DNA from: Candidatus Thiovulum stygium
GTDB lineage: Bacteria; Campylobacterota; Campylobacteria; Campylobacterales; Thiovulaceae
Direction of reading: 5' to 3'
Length of the DNA stretch: 64,000 bases
NCBI GenBank assembly: GCA_021582295.1
Contig: CP091137.1
Location: forward strand, 638,001 to 702,000
Part shown: positions 45,772 through 55,868 of the stretch, one piece after another
Layout of the letters: every line of letters starts with the position of its first letter
How positions within the stretch are numbered: position 1 is the stretch's first letter
Notes under the pieces: model-generated
Databases searched by the model: none
Seen by the model: the letters and a program-made list of their open reading frames with translations, nothing else
Told to the model about the DNA's origin: nothing
Translations under genes and position numbers: made by a program

Positions 45772-47982
45772 TAAAAATATATCTAAGTTTTTATTTTTAG
45801 CTCCAATTTCGATAATAAGTTCGATTTGGAGCAAAGATTTTAAATTGGATTCAAAAGATTTAAATAGTGTTATATCAACAACAACTTCAGCAATTACTGC
45901 GGAATTAATCGATCGCGATTCGATTCCATATAGTGAAGCGAAAAAAAATATAATGATATAAATTTGCGATTCGAAGAAGATAAAGCATCTTTTCAAAATA
46001 AAATTTTAAAATTATCTGTTAATGCAACTTATATTGATAGAAATAGACGAGAAATAAATAAAGATTTAGATGCTTTAAAAGCTATTCTTGAACGAAAAAA
46101 GCAAAAACTTTCACAACTTGATGCTGATATTTTAGGCGAACAAAATTATATTAAAGATTTATCTACATTAAGAGATAAAAATATAAAATTTAGTTCAAAT
46201 ATATCAATTCAGGGATATTTATTAGCAGTTGTCGAAGATAAAAGATCAGTTTCTCGAGATCTTTTTATTGAAGTTGCAACTGATGCAATAGCTTCTGAAG
46301 GTATCACACAACTTAATGGTATTCTAGTAGAAACTATATCTAAATTTGATGGAAAACTTTCACAATTAATTCGAGAAACATCATCTGGAACTGCAATTGC
46401 TGACAATTCAGATACTACAGTTAAATTATTCTTTTCGACAGATCGTTCAATTTCGGTTCTAATTTATGCAACTAAAGTTGATTTATATCCATTTGAACGA
46501 GGTGAAATTATTAATAAAAAAAGTGGTGATGCTTCTTGGCAATCTGCAACTTTATTAAAAAATAGTAGCGATGTTAAAAAAGTAATTGAAGAAATTAAGA
46601 AAAATTATCCAAAATTATATATTGACCAAAATATCGAGACCAAAATGGTCTCTGCTATTAGCGAAATTGATATTCATAATGTCAAAAGTAGAAATGCACT
46701 TGCTGAATTAGATAAAGACAATACGAATTTTCAGAATAAATTAAAAGCAAAAATTAAAACTCGAGGCGATAATTTATCACTTTTGCAAAGTCAAAGAAAA
46801 CTTTTAATTTCCGAAATTAGCGAACTTGAAGCCGATTTACGAAGTTTAAGTCGAGAACAAAAAGAATTTGAAGATCAATATAAATTATTACAACAAGATA
46901 TTTCTGATGTAAAAAGAAATCTTCGTTTTACAAAAGCTGAAATGTATGAACGACGACATGCAAATGCAGTTTTAGAAACTAAGAATATTATTCGCGAACT
47001 TTTAACTGATATCGATAAATCGCTTTTTAAGACATCTAAGAAGATGGAAACTCTTTTTAATGCTTCTAAGATTTTAAAAGATATGGTTGATGAGGTTGCA
47101 TATGAAAAAAATTATATTTATTCTCGAGTTTTTCCATATTTTGTAGATAATACTGATAGCACAGGAGCTTTAGTTACTCTTGAAATTAAATTTAGTGATA
47201 AAAAAATTCCTCGAGTCGAAAAGAAAAAAGCTGAAGTTGATGATGATTTTGTAAAAATCGAAACTGGAAGTTTTAAATTTGGATCTAATATTGGTGAAAA
47301 AGATGAAGCTCCAGAAAAGACAGTTGCAGTTGATAAAAGCTTTTATATTGGTAAATATGAAGTTACAATTGGCGAATATTTAGCTTTTGCTGATAGTGTC
47401 GGTGATAAATCGAGATATCCAGAATGGCATCCAAATTATATCCGTGAAACTAATAGTTCTTATTATAATAATATCTGTATGGATGAATCTTGTCCAGTTG
47501 TTGGAATCACTTGGGCTGATGCAAAAGCTTATGCTAAATGGCTTTCTAATAAACATAACAAAAAATTTAGATTACCTACTGAAATTGAATGGGAATATGT
47601 GGCTAAAGGTGAACTTAATCGAGAATATGGCTTTTTATATGGCAAATTAGATGATTATGGTTGGTTTAACGATAATAGTGGTGGAATTGCTCATCGAATT
47701 GGTTCAAAAAAACCTAATCTTTCAGGTGTTTATGACATGATGGGAAATGTTTGGGAATTTTGCGATTCTAATTATGGCGGTTCTGATAATTTTAAAGTTA
47801 TTAAAGGTGGTGATTGGCAAACAATTCCTAAATTTTTAAGAGCTTCAAATAAAACGAAATATGCAATCGAAAAAAGAAGTATTTCGGTTGGTTTTAGATT
47901 AGTAATGGAAGATGATTCATCAATAAATAATAATAGCGATAATGGTGAAGTAGATCAAAATATGTTTGGAATCGGAAAATAA
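45755..47982 (+). CDS. Exported coiled-coil protein with FGE-sulfatase domain, frameshifted
   Basis: The first frame opens inside secF with a hydrophobic segment (FLFLAPISIISSIWS) that looks like a signal peptide, then stops at 45961. One more A in the A8 run at 45941-45948 joins it (EAKKKYNDINLRFEED) to the frame ending at 47982, about 742 residues. Long coiled coils flank a globular region, and the last 230 residues are an FGE-sulfatase/SUMF1 domain: FVKIETGSFKFGSN, YIGKYEVTIGEYLAF, RLPTEIEWEYVA, MMGNVWEFCDS and VIKGGDW. The formylglycine Cys pair is not obvious, so I infer a binding or other role. It may be periplasmic. Confidence 0.8.
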
Positions 47983-47988
47983 AAATAT

Positions 47989-50283
47989 ATGTTAGATAAT
48001 TTAAAAGTTGATTTTTTAGAATCAAATTTATATACTCCATCTGCAATTGCAGTCTCTTCGGCAAGAACATGTTATTCATCTCGAGGTTTAATAACTCCTG
48101 AAGAGAGTCTCGAATGGGAACGAACACCTCATCTGCTCGAATCTATTTTTAAATCTGGACATCATACAACTTTGCAACATACTCATTTCACTCTTTTAAT
48201 TAGCGGAATGAGTCGTTTGCTTATTTGGAGACTTTTGCATTCACATTCTTTTCATAATTGTCTTGCAGGTGATACAATTATTACAAACTATAATAGTGGT
48301 GCTAATAAGTCAAAAACTATTAAAGAACTATATGAACAATTTTCTCAATCAGATAAAAGACAATATGTATTTCAAAGAATAGTTAGAAGTGTTGATGAGA
48401 ATGGTATCGTTGTTGCTGGAAAAATCAAGAATGTTGTTTATTCTGGTAAAAAAAAGCTTTTTAAAGTAAAAACTCGTTTAGGTTATGAAATTAAATCAAC
48501 TAAAGATCATCGATTTATGTTGCCAGATGGAAGTTTTAAACGATTAAAAGAATTAACTGAAGGTGATTTTATTAAAGTTAATGGTATTCCAATTTATCAA
48601 GATAGAGAATGGTTGCATAAGAAATATTATGAAGAAAATTTATCTCAAGCTGAAATTGGAGAATTGGCAAAAGTTTCTCCACATACAATTAGAGGGTGGA
48701 TTAAACGGTATAAATTAGTAAAACAATTAGGTTATTGGTCAATTGGAGAAACTCCACATAACAAAAACAAGACAAAAGATAATTACGAACCATTATATAG
48801 GTCTTCTATGAATTTAAAAGGGAAAGCTGGAACTCAACGAAATCGAGAGTTAAATTCTAATTGGAAAGGTGATGAAATAACCGCTCCTAGAGATAGAATA
48901 AAACTTTGGTTTAAAGCTGAGGAATGCATTGTTTGTGGAGTTACTAAACATGAAAAAAGAATAGAACGACATCATAAAGATAGAAATCCATACAATAATA
49001 ATGAAGACAATATATTAATTTTATGTTCTATGTGTCATAGTCAAGCTCATTCTCCACACGGAGCTATTAGAAGAACAATCAATGATATGATAATATCTAT
49101 TGAATACATAGGTAATGATGATACATATGATATAGAAATGGATAACGAGTATCATAATTTTGTAGCCAACGGATTTGTTGTACATAACAGCGAACAAATT
49201 TCTCAACGATTTGCAAAACCAAATCTTCAAAATGTTTATATTCCAAATGCAAATAATATTGAAAATTTGAATTTATGGCAAGATTTTTATAATAAAAAAT
49301 TTTCAGAATATTATAAATTAAATGATATTTTAATGCCAATTATTTCAAAGAAATTGCCAAAATTTAAACAGAAAGAAGTTCCAAAAAAAGCTGGTGAAAT
49401 CGCAAGATATATATTTCCAATAGGATTAACAGCATATTTATATCATACAGTTAATTTATTAACAGTTTTAAGATATATAAATGTTGCTAAAAGTTTGCCA
49501 GAAGCTAAAAACGAAGCTTTAAAATTTGCTGAATTATTAGAAACTGGTTTATTAAAAATAGATATTAAATTAAAACCTTTAATAGACTTTGCAAAACGAG
49601 AAAAATCATCTTTTCCTGATTTAGATATAAATAAATATAATAATAAAGATATTATCTTTGATATAACTGGAAATTTAGAAAATGCTATCGGCGAACGATA
49701 TAGCGGAATTTTAAGAACTTCTCAAATGTTTCACGATGAATCTATTTTAGGCGGTTTCTCTTCTGTGATGAGGTTGTCTCTTTCGGCTGATGCACAAAAT
49801 CAAAGACATCGCAGAAGTTTAGGCATTCGTCCAAAATTAGCAACAAATTTTAAAACCGAAGCATATTTGCCTGAAATTATTCGCGAATCAAAAGAGGCAG
49901 AAAGAATATACAGAGATTCAATAGATGATAGTTATAATTTCTTTTTGAAGATGAGAAAATCTGACTCTTTTGATTTTGGTGAATCGGCTTATGCATTGCC
50001 AAATGGACACCTCATCACAATTGTTGAACGGAATGATTGGAGCAGTTTTGCACATAAATCGCAAATGAGATTATGTTTAAATGCTCAAGAAGAGATTTTT
50101 AATTTGACTTTTGCTCAAGTTAAAAAAATTAATGAACTTGGTATTGCTGGAAATGAAAATTTAGCTCCACCTTGTTCTCTTCGTTTTCGTGATAAAACTT
50201 TTCCAGTTTGTCCTGAAGGTGATCGTTTTTGTGGTGTCAAAGTTTGGAAAATACCACTAGCTAAATTAAAACGAGAAATTTAG
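47989..50283 (+). CDS. thyX: FAD-dependent thymidylate synthase-type protein interrupted by an intein
   Basis: The 764-residue frame is ThyX extein (residues 1-90 and 401-764) around an intein (91-400). The spliced protein would have 454 residues in two ThyX-like halves. The first carries SGHHTTLQHTHFTLLISG and, across the splice site, HSFHN-SEQISQRF, the counterpart of the RHRxxSxNExSxRY motif. The second has QNQRHRRSLGIRP (about 601-613) and ALPNGHLITIVERNDW. ThyX makes dTMP from dUMP with folate and FAD. Three GATGAGGT copies lie in the exteins, none in the intein. Confidence 0.9.
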   Translation: MLDNLKVDFLESNLYTPSAIAVSSARTCYSSRGLITPEESLEWERTPHLLESIFKSGHHTTLQHTHFTLLISGMSRLLIWRLLHSHSFHNCLAGDTIITNYNSGANKSKTIKELYEQFSQSDKRQYVFQRIVRSVDENGIVVAGKIKNVVYSGKKKLFKVKTRLGYEIKSTKDHRFMLPDGSFKRLKELTEGDFIKVNGIPIYQDREWLHKKYYEENLSQAEIGELAKVSPHTIRGWIKRYKLVKQLGYWSIGETPHNKNKTKDNYEPLYRSSMNLKGKAGTQRNRELNSNWKGDEITAPRDRIKLWFKAEECIVCGVTKHEKRIERHHKDRNPYNNNEDNILILCSMCHSQAHSPHGAIRRTINDMIISIEYIGNDDTYDIEMDNEYHNFVANGFVVHNSEQISQRFAKPNLQNVYIPNANNIENLNLWQDFYNKKFSEYYKLNDILMPIISKKLPKFKQKEVPKKAGEIARYIFPIGLTAYLYHTVNLLTVLRYINVAKSLPEAKNEALKFAELLETGLLKIDIKLKPLIDFAKREKSSFPDLDINKYNNKDIIFDITGNLENAIGERYSGILRTSQMFHDESILGGFSSVMRLSLSADAQNQRHRRSLGIRPKLATNFKTEAYLPEIIRESKEAERIYRDSIDDSYNFFLKMRKSDSFDFGESAYALPNGHLITIVERNDWSSFAHKSQMRLCLNAQEEIFNLTFAQVKKINELGIAGNENLAPPCSLRFRDKTFPVCPEGDRFCGVKVWKIPLAKLKREI
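48259..49188 (+). mobile_element. Intein with HNH homing endonuclease in ThyX
   Basis: The element spans residues 91-400 of the frame. It begins with Cys in CLAGDTIITN (block A), has TKDH at 171-174 (block B), and ends DTYDIEMDNEYHNF then ANGFVVHN (blocks F and G), with the penultimate His and final Asn needed for splicing. The residue after it is Ser, the +1 nucleophile. Inside are a helix-turn-helix (SQAEIGELAKVSPHTIRGWI, about 219-238) and an HNH zinc module (CIVC at 313-316, HH at 328-329, CSMCH at 346-350). It sits exactly in the active-site motif of its host. All splicing residues are present, so it is probably active. Confidence 0.93.
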
Positions 50284-50451
50284 CTCTATTGAGACTTTTT
50301 TAAATTGTTTTTTGCTATTATTGAACTGTTTGAAGAACTTATCAAAAGTTACAAACTGAACAAATAAATATTAATAATATTAAAAAGTTTAATAGACTAT
50401 ATTTAAGTTTTTCTCAAATCACATAAATTTAATAAAAAACGAGGTGTTTTT

Positions 50452-52701
50452 ATGTCAGTTAAATTTAAAGTTATAACATTGTCTGCATTGTCAATAGTTA
50501 TGTCAGTTTTAATGCTAATCATAGTGTCGATTAGTAGTTTTGATCAAGCTTTAACAGAAAGCGCTCAACACAAGCTTATGAGTAAAATTTCTAATGAGGT
50601 AGAAATTTTACATGCAACTTTTAAAGGTTACGAAGCTCTTATTAAATCTCTAGCTGAAAGTGATTTCACAAAATCTGCCCTTGTAGATTTAAGTCGTGAT
50701 TTTGATAAAATCGAAAGTGAATCAAAAGATAAAATAAATGAAAAAAATCTTGAAATAGAATTAATTAATCATTATGATACTGAATATCTTGATAAAGTTA
50801 ATTATAATATTGAAGGTTCAGTTAGACAATTAACTACAGCTTATCTTCCTGAAAAAGTTAGCGGAAAAATAGCTCAAAAAATTTTTATTCTTGATAATCC
50901 TAATAAAATAGGTGAAAAAAATAATTTAGATCGAAATGATAAATATGACTTTTTATCTTATACATCTACACATGCTAAATATCATAAAACTTTTAATAAA
51001 TTAGTTATAGAATATCAATTCTATGATACTTTTGTAGTTAATTTAAATGGTGATGTTGTTTATACATCTTTTAAAGAAAAAGATTTTGCAACAAATTTAC
51101 GAAAAGATATTTATAAATTATCTCCATTAGGTCGAATTTTCTTTAAAGCAATTAATCTTGAAGATGGAAAAATGGCTTTTGAAGATTTTTCTTTTTATGA
51201 ACCATCTTATAATATTCCAGCATCTTTTATAGCTAGTCCTATATATGTCGATGGAAAAGTAGGTGGAGCTATTATTATTCAACTTCCTATCGATAGAATT
51301 ACTAGGGCTATTCAAAAAACTCAAGATTCAAATACTGATGAATCTTATATAGTTGGAGCTGATTATCGATTAAGATCAAATTTAAGATTTATAAATGAAA
51401 TTAAAGATAATCCTAGTGTTATTAAAATGGGAACTACAATTTCGTTTTATTCTATAAATAATGATTTTGTTAAAAATGGAATTATGGGCAATAAAGGACA
51501 CGGTCGCTATATAAATTATCGCGGAGCTGATGTTGATGTTGCATATACTCCTATTGATATTTTTGGTACTCGTTGGGCTATTCTTGGTGAAATTACATAT
51601 GAAGAAGGTACAGAAGAAGCTTATATAATTATTAAACAAGTTATAACAACTGGTTTAATCACCGTAATTATAGCTATAATTATTATATTTATATTTCTCG
51701 ATAAATTTATGAGTACTCCATTAACAAAAATTTTAATTACAACAAGTGATATTTCAACTGGTGAAGGTGATTTAACTCAAAGATTAGTTGTTAAAACAAC
51801 TGATGAATTTGGAGCTGTTAGTCATAATATAAATCTATTTATTGCTAGAATTCAAGAACTAATAAATGATGTTAAAGATTTGGCTGAAAAAAATGTCAAT
51901 ATTTCTGAAATTATTAATGGACTTAGCACATCAATTTCTAATCGTATTAAAGCTGAAAATAATACTTTATCTATTATTTCAGAAAGTGGTAAAACTATTT
52001 CTAATAATTTAAGAGAAACAACTTCAAATATTAAAGAGACAAAAGATACCATTGTTTATTCAAATGAAATTTTAGTTGAAGCAAAAGATGAAATGCAAAT
52101 ACTTGCTAAAAAAGTTAATTTAGCTTCTGAAGGTCAAAAAAATCTTTCAACAAAATTTGCTCAATTATCAGAAAATGCTGAAAAAATAAAAGATGTTCTA
52201 TTTGTTATTGACGATATTGCAGATCAAACAAATTTATTAGCTTTAAATGCTGCAATCGAAGCAGCGAGAGCTGGAGAATTTGGTCGAGGTTTTGCAGTTG
52301 TTGCTTTTGAAGTTACAAAACTTGCAGATAAAACTCAAGAAAGTTTAGCTGATGTTAATAAAATCGTAACTATCGTTCTTAACGAAATGAAAGAAGCAGT
52401 TATTTTAATGCAAAAAAGTTCAGCTAGTATCAACGAATTATCAATAGTTTCATCAGATACAAGTAAAAAAATTACTGATACAGCTTCAAATATTCACAAA
52501 TCTGTTACAACAATTGAGAAAACTGTATTAACAGCTGTTGATGCCACAAATAGAACAACTCATATTATTGATCAAATTCAACAAATTGTGAAATTTGCTG
52601 GTGAAAATACAAAAAATATTGAAGAAATGCTAAAAAATTCAAATGTTCTAAAAGACAGTGGATATACTCTTAACGATAAATTAAGTCATTATAAAAGTTA
52701 A
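50452..52701 (+). CDS. Methyl-accepting chemotaxis protein
   Basis: The 749-residue receptor has an N-terminal membrane helix, a large dCache-like periplasmic sensor (about 35-395, with [17 protein letters not shown] at its end), a second helix, a HAMP linker ([18 protein letters not shown]) and a cytoplasmic signalling domain whose tip reads [20 protein letters not shown]. It should feed CheA/CheW in flagellar chemotaxis. Ligand unknown. The C-terminus lacks a CheB/CheR-tethering pentapeptide. A 168-base AT-rich gap with an ACGAGGTG ribosome site precedes it. Confidence 0.95.
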   Translation: MSVKFKVITLSALSIVMSVLMLIIVSISSFDQALTESAQHKLMSKISNEVEILHATFKGYEALIKSLAESDFTKSALVDLSRDFDKIESESKDKINEKNLEIELINHYDTEYLDKVNYNIEGSVRQLTTAYLPEKVSGKIAQKIFILDNPNKIGEKNNLDRNDKYDFLSYTSTHAKYHKTFNKLVIEYQFYDTFVVNLNGDVVYTSFKEKDFATNLRKDIYKLSPLGRIFFKAINLEDGKMAFEDFSFYEPSYNIPASFIASPIYVDGKVGGAIIIQLPIDRITRAIQKTQDSNTDESYIVGADYRLRSNLRFINEIKDNPSVIKMGTTISFYSINNDFVKNGIMGNKGHGRYINYRGADVDVAYTPIDIFGTRWAILGEITYEEGTEEAYIIIKQVITTGLITVIIAIIIIFIFLDKFMSTPLTKILITTSDISTGEGDLTQRLVVKTTDEFGAVSHNINLFIARIQELINDVKDLAEKNVNISEIINGLSTSISNRIKAENNTLSIISESGKTISNNLRETTSNIKETKDTIVYSNEILVEAKDEMQILAKKVNLASEGQKNLSTKFAQLSENAEKIKDVLFVIDDIADQTNLLALNAAIEAARAGEFGRGFAVVAFEVTKLADKTQESLADVNKIVTIVLNEMKEAVILMQKSSASINELSIVSSDTSKKITDTASNIHKSVTTIEKTVLTAVDATNRTTHIIDQIQQIVKFAGENTKNIEEMLKNSNVLKDSGYTLNDKLSHYKS

Positions 52702-52704
52702 AAT

Positions 52705-53736
52705 ATGAAATTAGCAATACTTTTTGGTGGCATTAGTTACGAACACGAAATTAGCATTATTAGTGCAATAACTCTAAAAAAAGTATTGGAGGGGGAGACC
52801 CCTCTTTTTATCTTTTTAGATTTTAAGCATGAGTTTTATCTGATTTCAGCTGAAAATATGAAAGCTTCATTTTTTAGTTCTGGCGAATATAAAAAAGAAC
52901 GAAAACTACATCTTATTCAAGCTGGTTTTGAATATAAAGGTTTTTTCTTAAAAGATATTTATAATGATCTAAGAGTTATTAATTTAATTCATGGTGCAAT
53001 TGGCGAAGATGGAACTATATTTTCAATGTTAGAGTTTTTTAATATCAGAACAATTTCGCCTCGTCGAGAAGCAAGTATTTTAAGTTATAACAAAGATTTA
53101 ACAAAAATCTATGCAAATTCAGTTGGAATTAAAACTCTTAATTATGAAATATTAAACAAAAGCGATAGAAAACTCAAAAATATTAAAATTCCGTTGATAG
53201 TTAAACCTTTAAATTTAGGTAGTTCAATTGGTATTTCAGTTGTTAGAGATATAAAAGAGTTTGATTATGCTCTTGATGTTGCTTTTGGCTATGATAATGA
53301 GGTAATTATTGAACCTTTTATAGAAAATGTCAGAGAAATTAATTTAGCTGGAACTTTTACAACAAGATTACAAATATCAAATATCGAAGAACCTAAAAAA
53401 GGAGATATACTAGATTTTGATACAAAATATTTAGATTTTAGTCGAGATAGTTCAATTAAATTTAATAATGCTGATATTTCAAAAGAGTTACGACAAGAAA
53501 TGATTAAAGCTTTTGAAAAAATATATATGCCTTATTTTAAAGGTTCGTTAATTAGATGTGATTTTTTTATAATTAATGATGAGGTATATTTAAATGAAAT
53601 TAATTCAATTCCGGGTAGTTTGGCAAATTATCTTTTTGATAATTTTGTTGAAATATTAAAAAATATATATATTCCAGAGAGTCATAAAATTTCTCCTTCT
53701 TATAAATATATAAATAAAATTCAGAAAGCAAAATAA
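52705..53736 (+). CDS. ddl: D-alanine--D-alanine ligase
   Basis: The 343-residue ATP-grasp enzyme begins KLAILFGGISYEHEISIIS and has LIHGAIGEDGTIFSMLEF, PLIVKPLNLGSSIGISVV and the metal-binding end NDEVYLNEINSIPGS. It makes the D-Ala-D-Ala dipeptide for peptidoglycan. It ends 2 bases before an alpha/beta hydrolase gene, a pairing familiar in Campylobacterota. A GATGAGGT copy encodes NDEVYLNE. Confidence 0.97.
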   Translation: MKLAILFGGISYEHEISIISAITLKKVLEGETPLFIFLDFKHEFYLISAENMKASFFSSGEYKKERKLHLIQAGFEYKGFFLKDIYNDLRVINLIHGAIGEDGTIFSMLEFFNIRTISPRREASILSYNKDLTKIYANSVGIKTLNYEILNKSDRKLKNIKIPLIVKPLNLGSSIGISVVRDIKEFDYALDVAFGYDNEVIIEPFIENVREINLAGTFTTRLQISNIEEPKKGDILDFDTKYLDFSRDSSIKFNNADISKELRQEMIKAFEKIYMPYFKGSLIRCDFFIINDEVYLNEINSIPGSLANYLFDNFVEILKNIYIPESHKISPSYKYINKIQKAK

Positions 53737-53738
53737 CA

Positions 53739-54460
53739 ATGGCAAAACGAGAGACAATTTTTGAAAATAATATATATTCTATAAGTTATGATATATATAA
53801 TTCGAATAGTCAAAAAACTATTTTATTTCTTCATGGTTGGGGAAGTTCTCGCGAAATTATGAAAATAGCTTTTAAGAATAGTTTTAAAAATTGGCGACAT
53901 ATTTATATTGATATGTCAGGTTTCGGTGAAAGTTCAGAACCTCATCGACCTCTCTCGAGTTTTGACTATTTTACAATTATCTCGCTTTTTTTAGCTGAAA
54001 TAAATATTAAACCAGATATGATTTTTGGTCACTCTTTCGGCGGAAAAATTGCTACTCTTTTAAATCCTGAACATCTCGTTCTTTTATCGTCAGCAGGAAT
54101 TTTAGAAAAAAATCTCTTAAAGTAAATATAAAGATATTTATATTTAAGTTTTTAAAATGGAGTGGTTTGAAAAGTTTGCGAAATATTTTTGTATCAACAG
54201 ATGGTAAAAATTTGTCAGAAAATATGTATGGCACTTTTAAAACTGTTGTTAATGAAGACTTTTCATATATTTTTAAAAATAGAGAAAATAAAACAACAGA
54301 TATATTTTGGGGAGTCGATGATCAAGCAACTTCTCTTTCAAGTGGTCAAACAATATCTGGTTTAATTAAAAATGCAAATTTTTATCAATTTGATGGAGAT
54401 CACTACTTTTTTCTAAAAATTAGCCATAAAATCGAAAATATATTAACAGAGAAAAAATAA
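53739..54460 (+). CDS. Alpha/beta hydrolase, frameshifted
   Basis: The first frame (53739-54125) has the oxyanion-hole HGWGSSREI, the catalytic elbow FGHSFGGKIA and stops in ILEKNLLK. The A7 run at 54106-54112 with one more A reads on as EKKSLKVNIKIFIFKFLKWSGL into the frame ending at 54460, which holds the late acid (WGVDDQATSL) and His (FDGDHYFFL). Joined, it is about 241 residues, normal for the family. Substrate unknown. It follows ddl closely and probably shares its transcript. Confidence 0.82.
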
Positions 54461-54587
54461 ATTATGAAAAAAATAATATTTTTTATGTTATTTATAAATA
54501 ACGATTTACGAAATATACTAAAAATCTAGTTATAAATTACAAATTAATAAATTTAAACTTCAAAATTTTACTTATATAAATTATCTT

Positions 54588-54617
54588 TTGACAAAATTAA
54601 AAAACTATTGGTAGAAT
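54588..54617 (+). promoter_or_regulatory. Sigma70-type promoter of the BI-1 gene
   Basis: TTGACA at 54588-54593 and TAGAAT at 54612-54617 are separated by 18 bases. The start codon chosen for the next gene is 30 bases further on. Confidence 0.65.
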
Positions 54618-54647
54618 ATGAAAAATAAATTTTTAGGAGGAATTGCC

Positions 54648-55400
54648 TTGAGCAACGGTTTTTTTAATAACAATCGAAATAGTGGCAATGGCTTTAGTTT
54701 GAAAAATTCAGACTCTTCTTATCAGCCTTATCAACAAACTGATTCGTATGGTTACGGTCATCGTTCTGATGCTGAAATAGTCTCTTTTGTAAAACAGACT
54801 TACAAACTTTTTGCAGCTTCTATGCTTTCTGGAACTGCTGGAGCTTATATTGGTGTAAGCATGGCTGGAGTTATTCAATCTTCAATTTGGCTATTTTTCA
54901 TTCTTGAAATTGGTTTATTAATTGGTCTTCATTTTGCAAAAAGAATCTCTCCACTTAATCTCATTATTCTTTTTGGTTTTACTTTTGTAAGCGGTTTAAC
55001 AATTGGACCACTTCTAGCTAAATTCTTAGGAATGGCAGGTGGAGCTGGAATTATCGCAAATGCTTTTGCTATGACAACAATTATTTTTGGTGCTTTAAGT
55101 ATGTTCGCAATTAATACAAAAAGCGATTTTACTTCAATGGGCAAACCACTTTTTATCGCTTTTATAGTTGTTATGGTAGCTTCTATTATCAATCTATTTT
55201 TAGGTAATCCTATTTTACATATTGTAATTCAAGGTGCAGTAGTTTTATTATTCAGCTTTTTTATTATATATGACACACAGAATATAATTCAGGGCAATTA
55301 TGAAACTCCAATTGATGGAGCAGTTGCATTATATTTAGATTTTTTAAATTTATTTACATCACTTCTTCAAATTTTCGGATTTATTAGCAAAGACGAATAA
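54648..55400 (+). CDS. Bax inhibitor-1/YccA family membrane protein
   Basis: An AGGAGG site 7 bases upstream makes the TTG at 54648 (MSNGFFNNNRN) the start. The ATG at 54618 directly abuts the -10 box and would have no leader. The product (about 250 residues) has an Asn/Gly/Ser/Tyr-rich cytoplasmic head of about 40 residues, then seven membrane segments with AGAYIGVSMAG, LTIGPLLAKFLG and FFIIYDTQNII, typical of BI-1. Family members act as ion leak channels or protease partners. The role here is unknown. Confidence 0.9.
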   Translation: MSNGFFNNNRNSGNGFSLKNSDSSYQPYQQTDSYGYGHRSDAEIVSFVKQTYKLFAASMLSGTAGAYIGVSMAGVIQSSIWLFFILEIGLLIGLHFAKRISPLNLIILFGFTFVSGLTIGPLLAKFLGMAGGAGIIANAFAMTTIIFGALSMFAINTKSDFTSMGKPLFIAFIVVMVASIINLFLGNPILHIVIQGAVVLLFSFFIIYDTQNIIQGNYETPIDGAVALYLDFLNLFTSLLQIFGFISKDE

Positions 55401-55427
55401 AAAATCGAAACAAACGATTTAACAAAT

Positions 55428-55814
55428 TTGGGCGGATTATTTCGCCTAATTGATGCGAATCTCAATCGACTCAAAGAAGGAATTCGGGTAGTCGAAGATA
55501 TTTCAAGATTTATATTAAATAATGGAGAAATAGCTCGAACATTGAAAGAGATTCGCCATTTAGCAACTCCTCAAAATAACGAATCTTCAAAATATCTCAA
55601 GTTCAGAAATGTATCTGGAGATCCTCTTAAAAAATCACTTCAATCAGAAAATAAAAGAACAAATATAAACGATATATTAATTGCGAATTTAAAACGAGGT
55701 CAAGAATCTGCAAGAGTTCTTGAAGAGAGTTTTAAACTTTTAGATATAGAAGAATCTGAAAAATATAAACATATTAGATATAAATTATATGATTTAGAAC
55801 TCAAATTTTTGTAA
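55428..55814 (+). CDS. ThiD2-like HMP-phosphate kinase domain protein
   Basis: The 128-residue protein opens LFRLIDANLNRLKEGIRVVEDISRFILN, which in pieces matches the N-terminal ThiD2 (PF17792-type) domain found fused to ThiE in cyanobacteria or free elsewhere. ATPQNNESSKYLKFRNVSGDP and NLKRGQESARVLEE are also family marks. It may phosphorylate hydroxymethylpyrimidine phosphate for thiamine synthesis. No thiE is adjacent. TTG start. It converges on the glutamate dehydrogenase gene. Confidence 0.75.
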   Translation: MGGLFRLIDANLNRLKEGIRVVEDISRFILNNGEIARTLKEIRHLATPQNNESSKYLKFRNVSGDPLKKSLQSENKRTNINDILIANLKRGQESARVLEESFKLLDIEESEKYKHIRYKLYDLELKFL

Positions 55815-55829
55815 ATTTGTAAAAATGAG

Positions 55830-55847
55830 TTCCCGCTTTCACGGGAA
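55830..55847. terminator. Hairpin between convergent genes
   Basis: TTCCCG (55830-55835) and CGGGAA (55842-55847) form a 6-bp GC-rich stem with a CTTTCA loop, between ThiD2-like and the dehydrogenase gene. It probably ends both transcripts, though no long T run follows. Confidence 0.5.
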
Positions 55848-55868
55848 TGACGAGTAAATTAGAAATTA

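Noticed and set aside
47894-49339. Several minus-strand frames over thyX
   Set aside because: All are antisense shadows of the intein-containing thyX frame, which has complete motifs on the plus strand.
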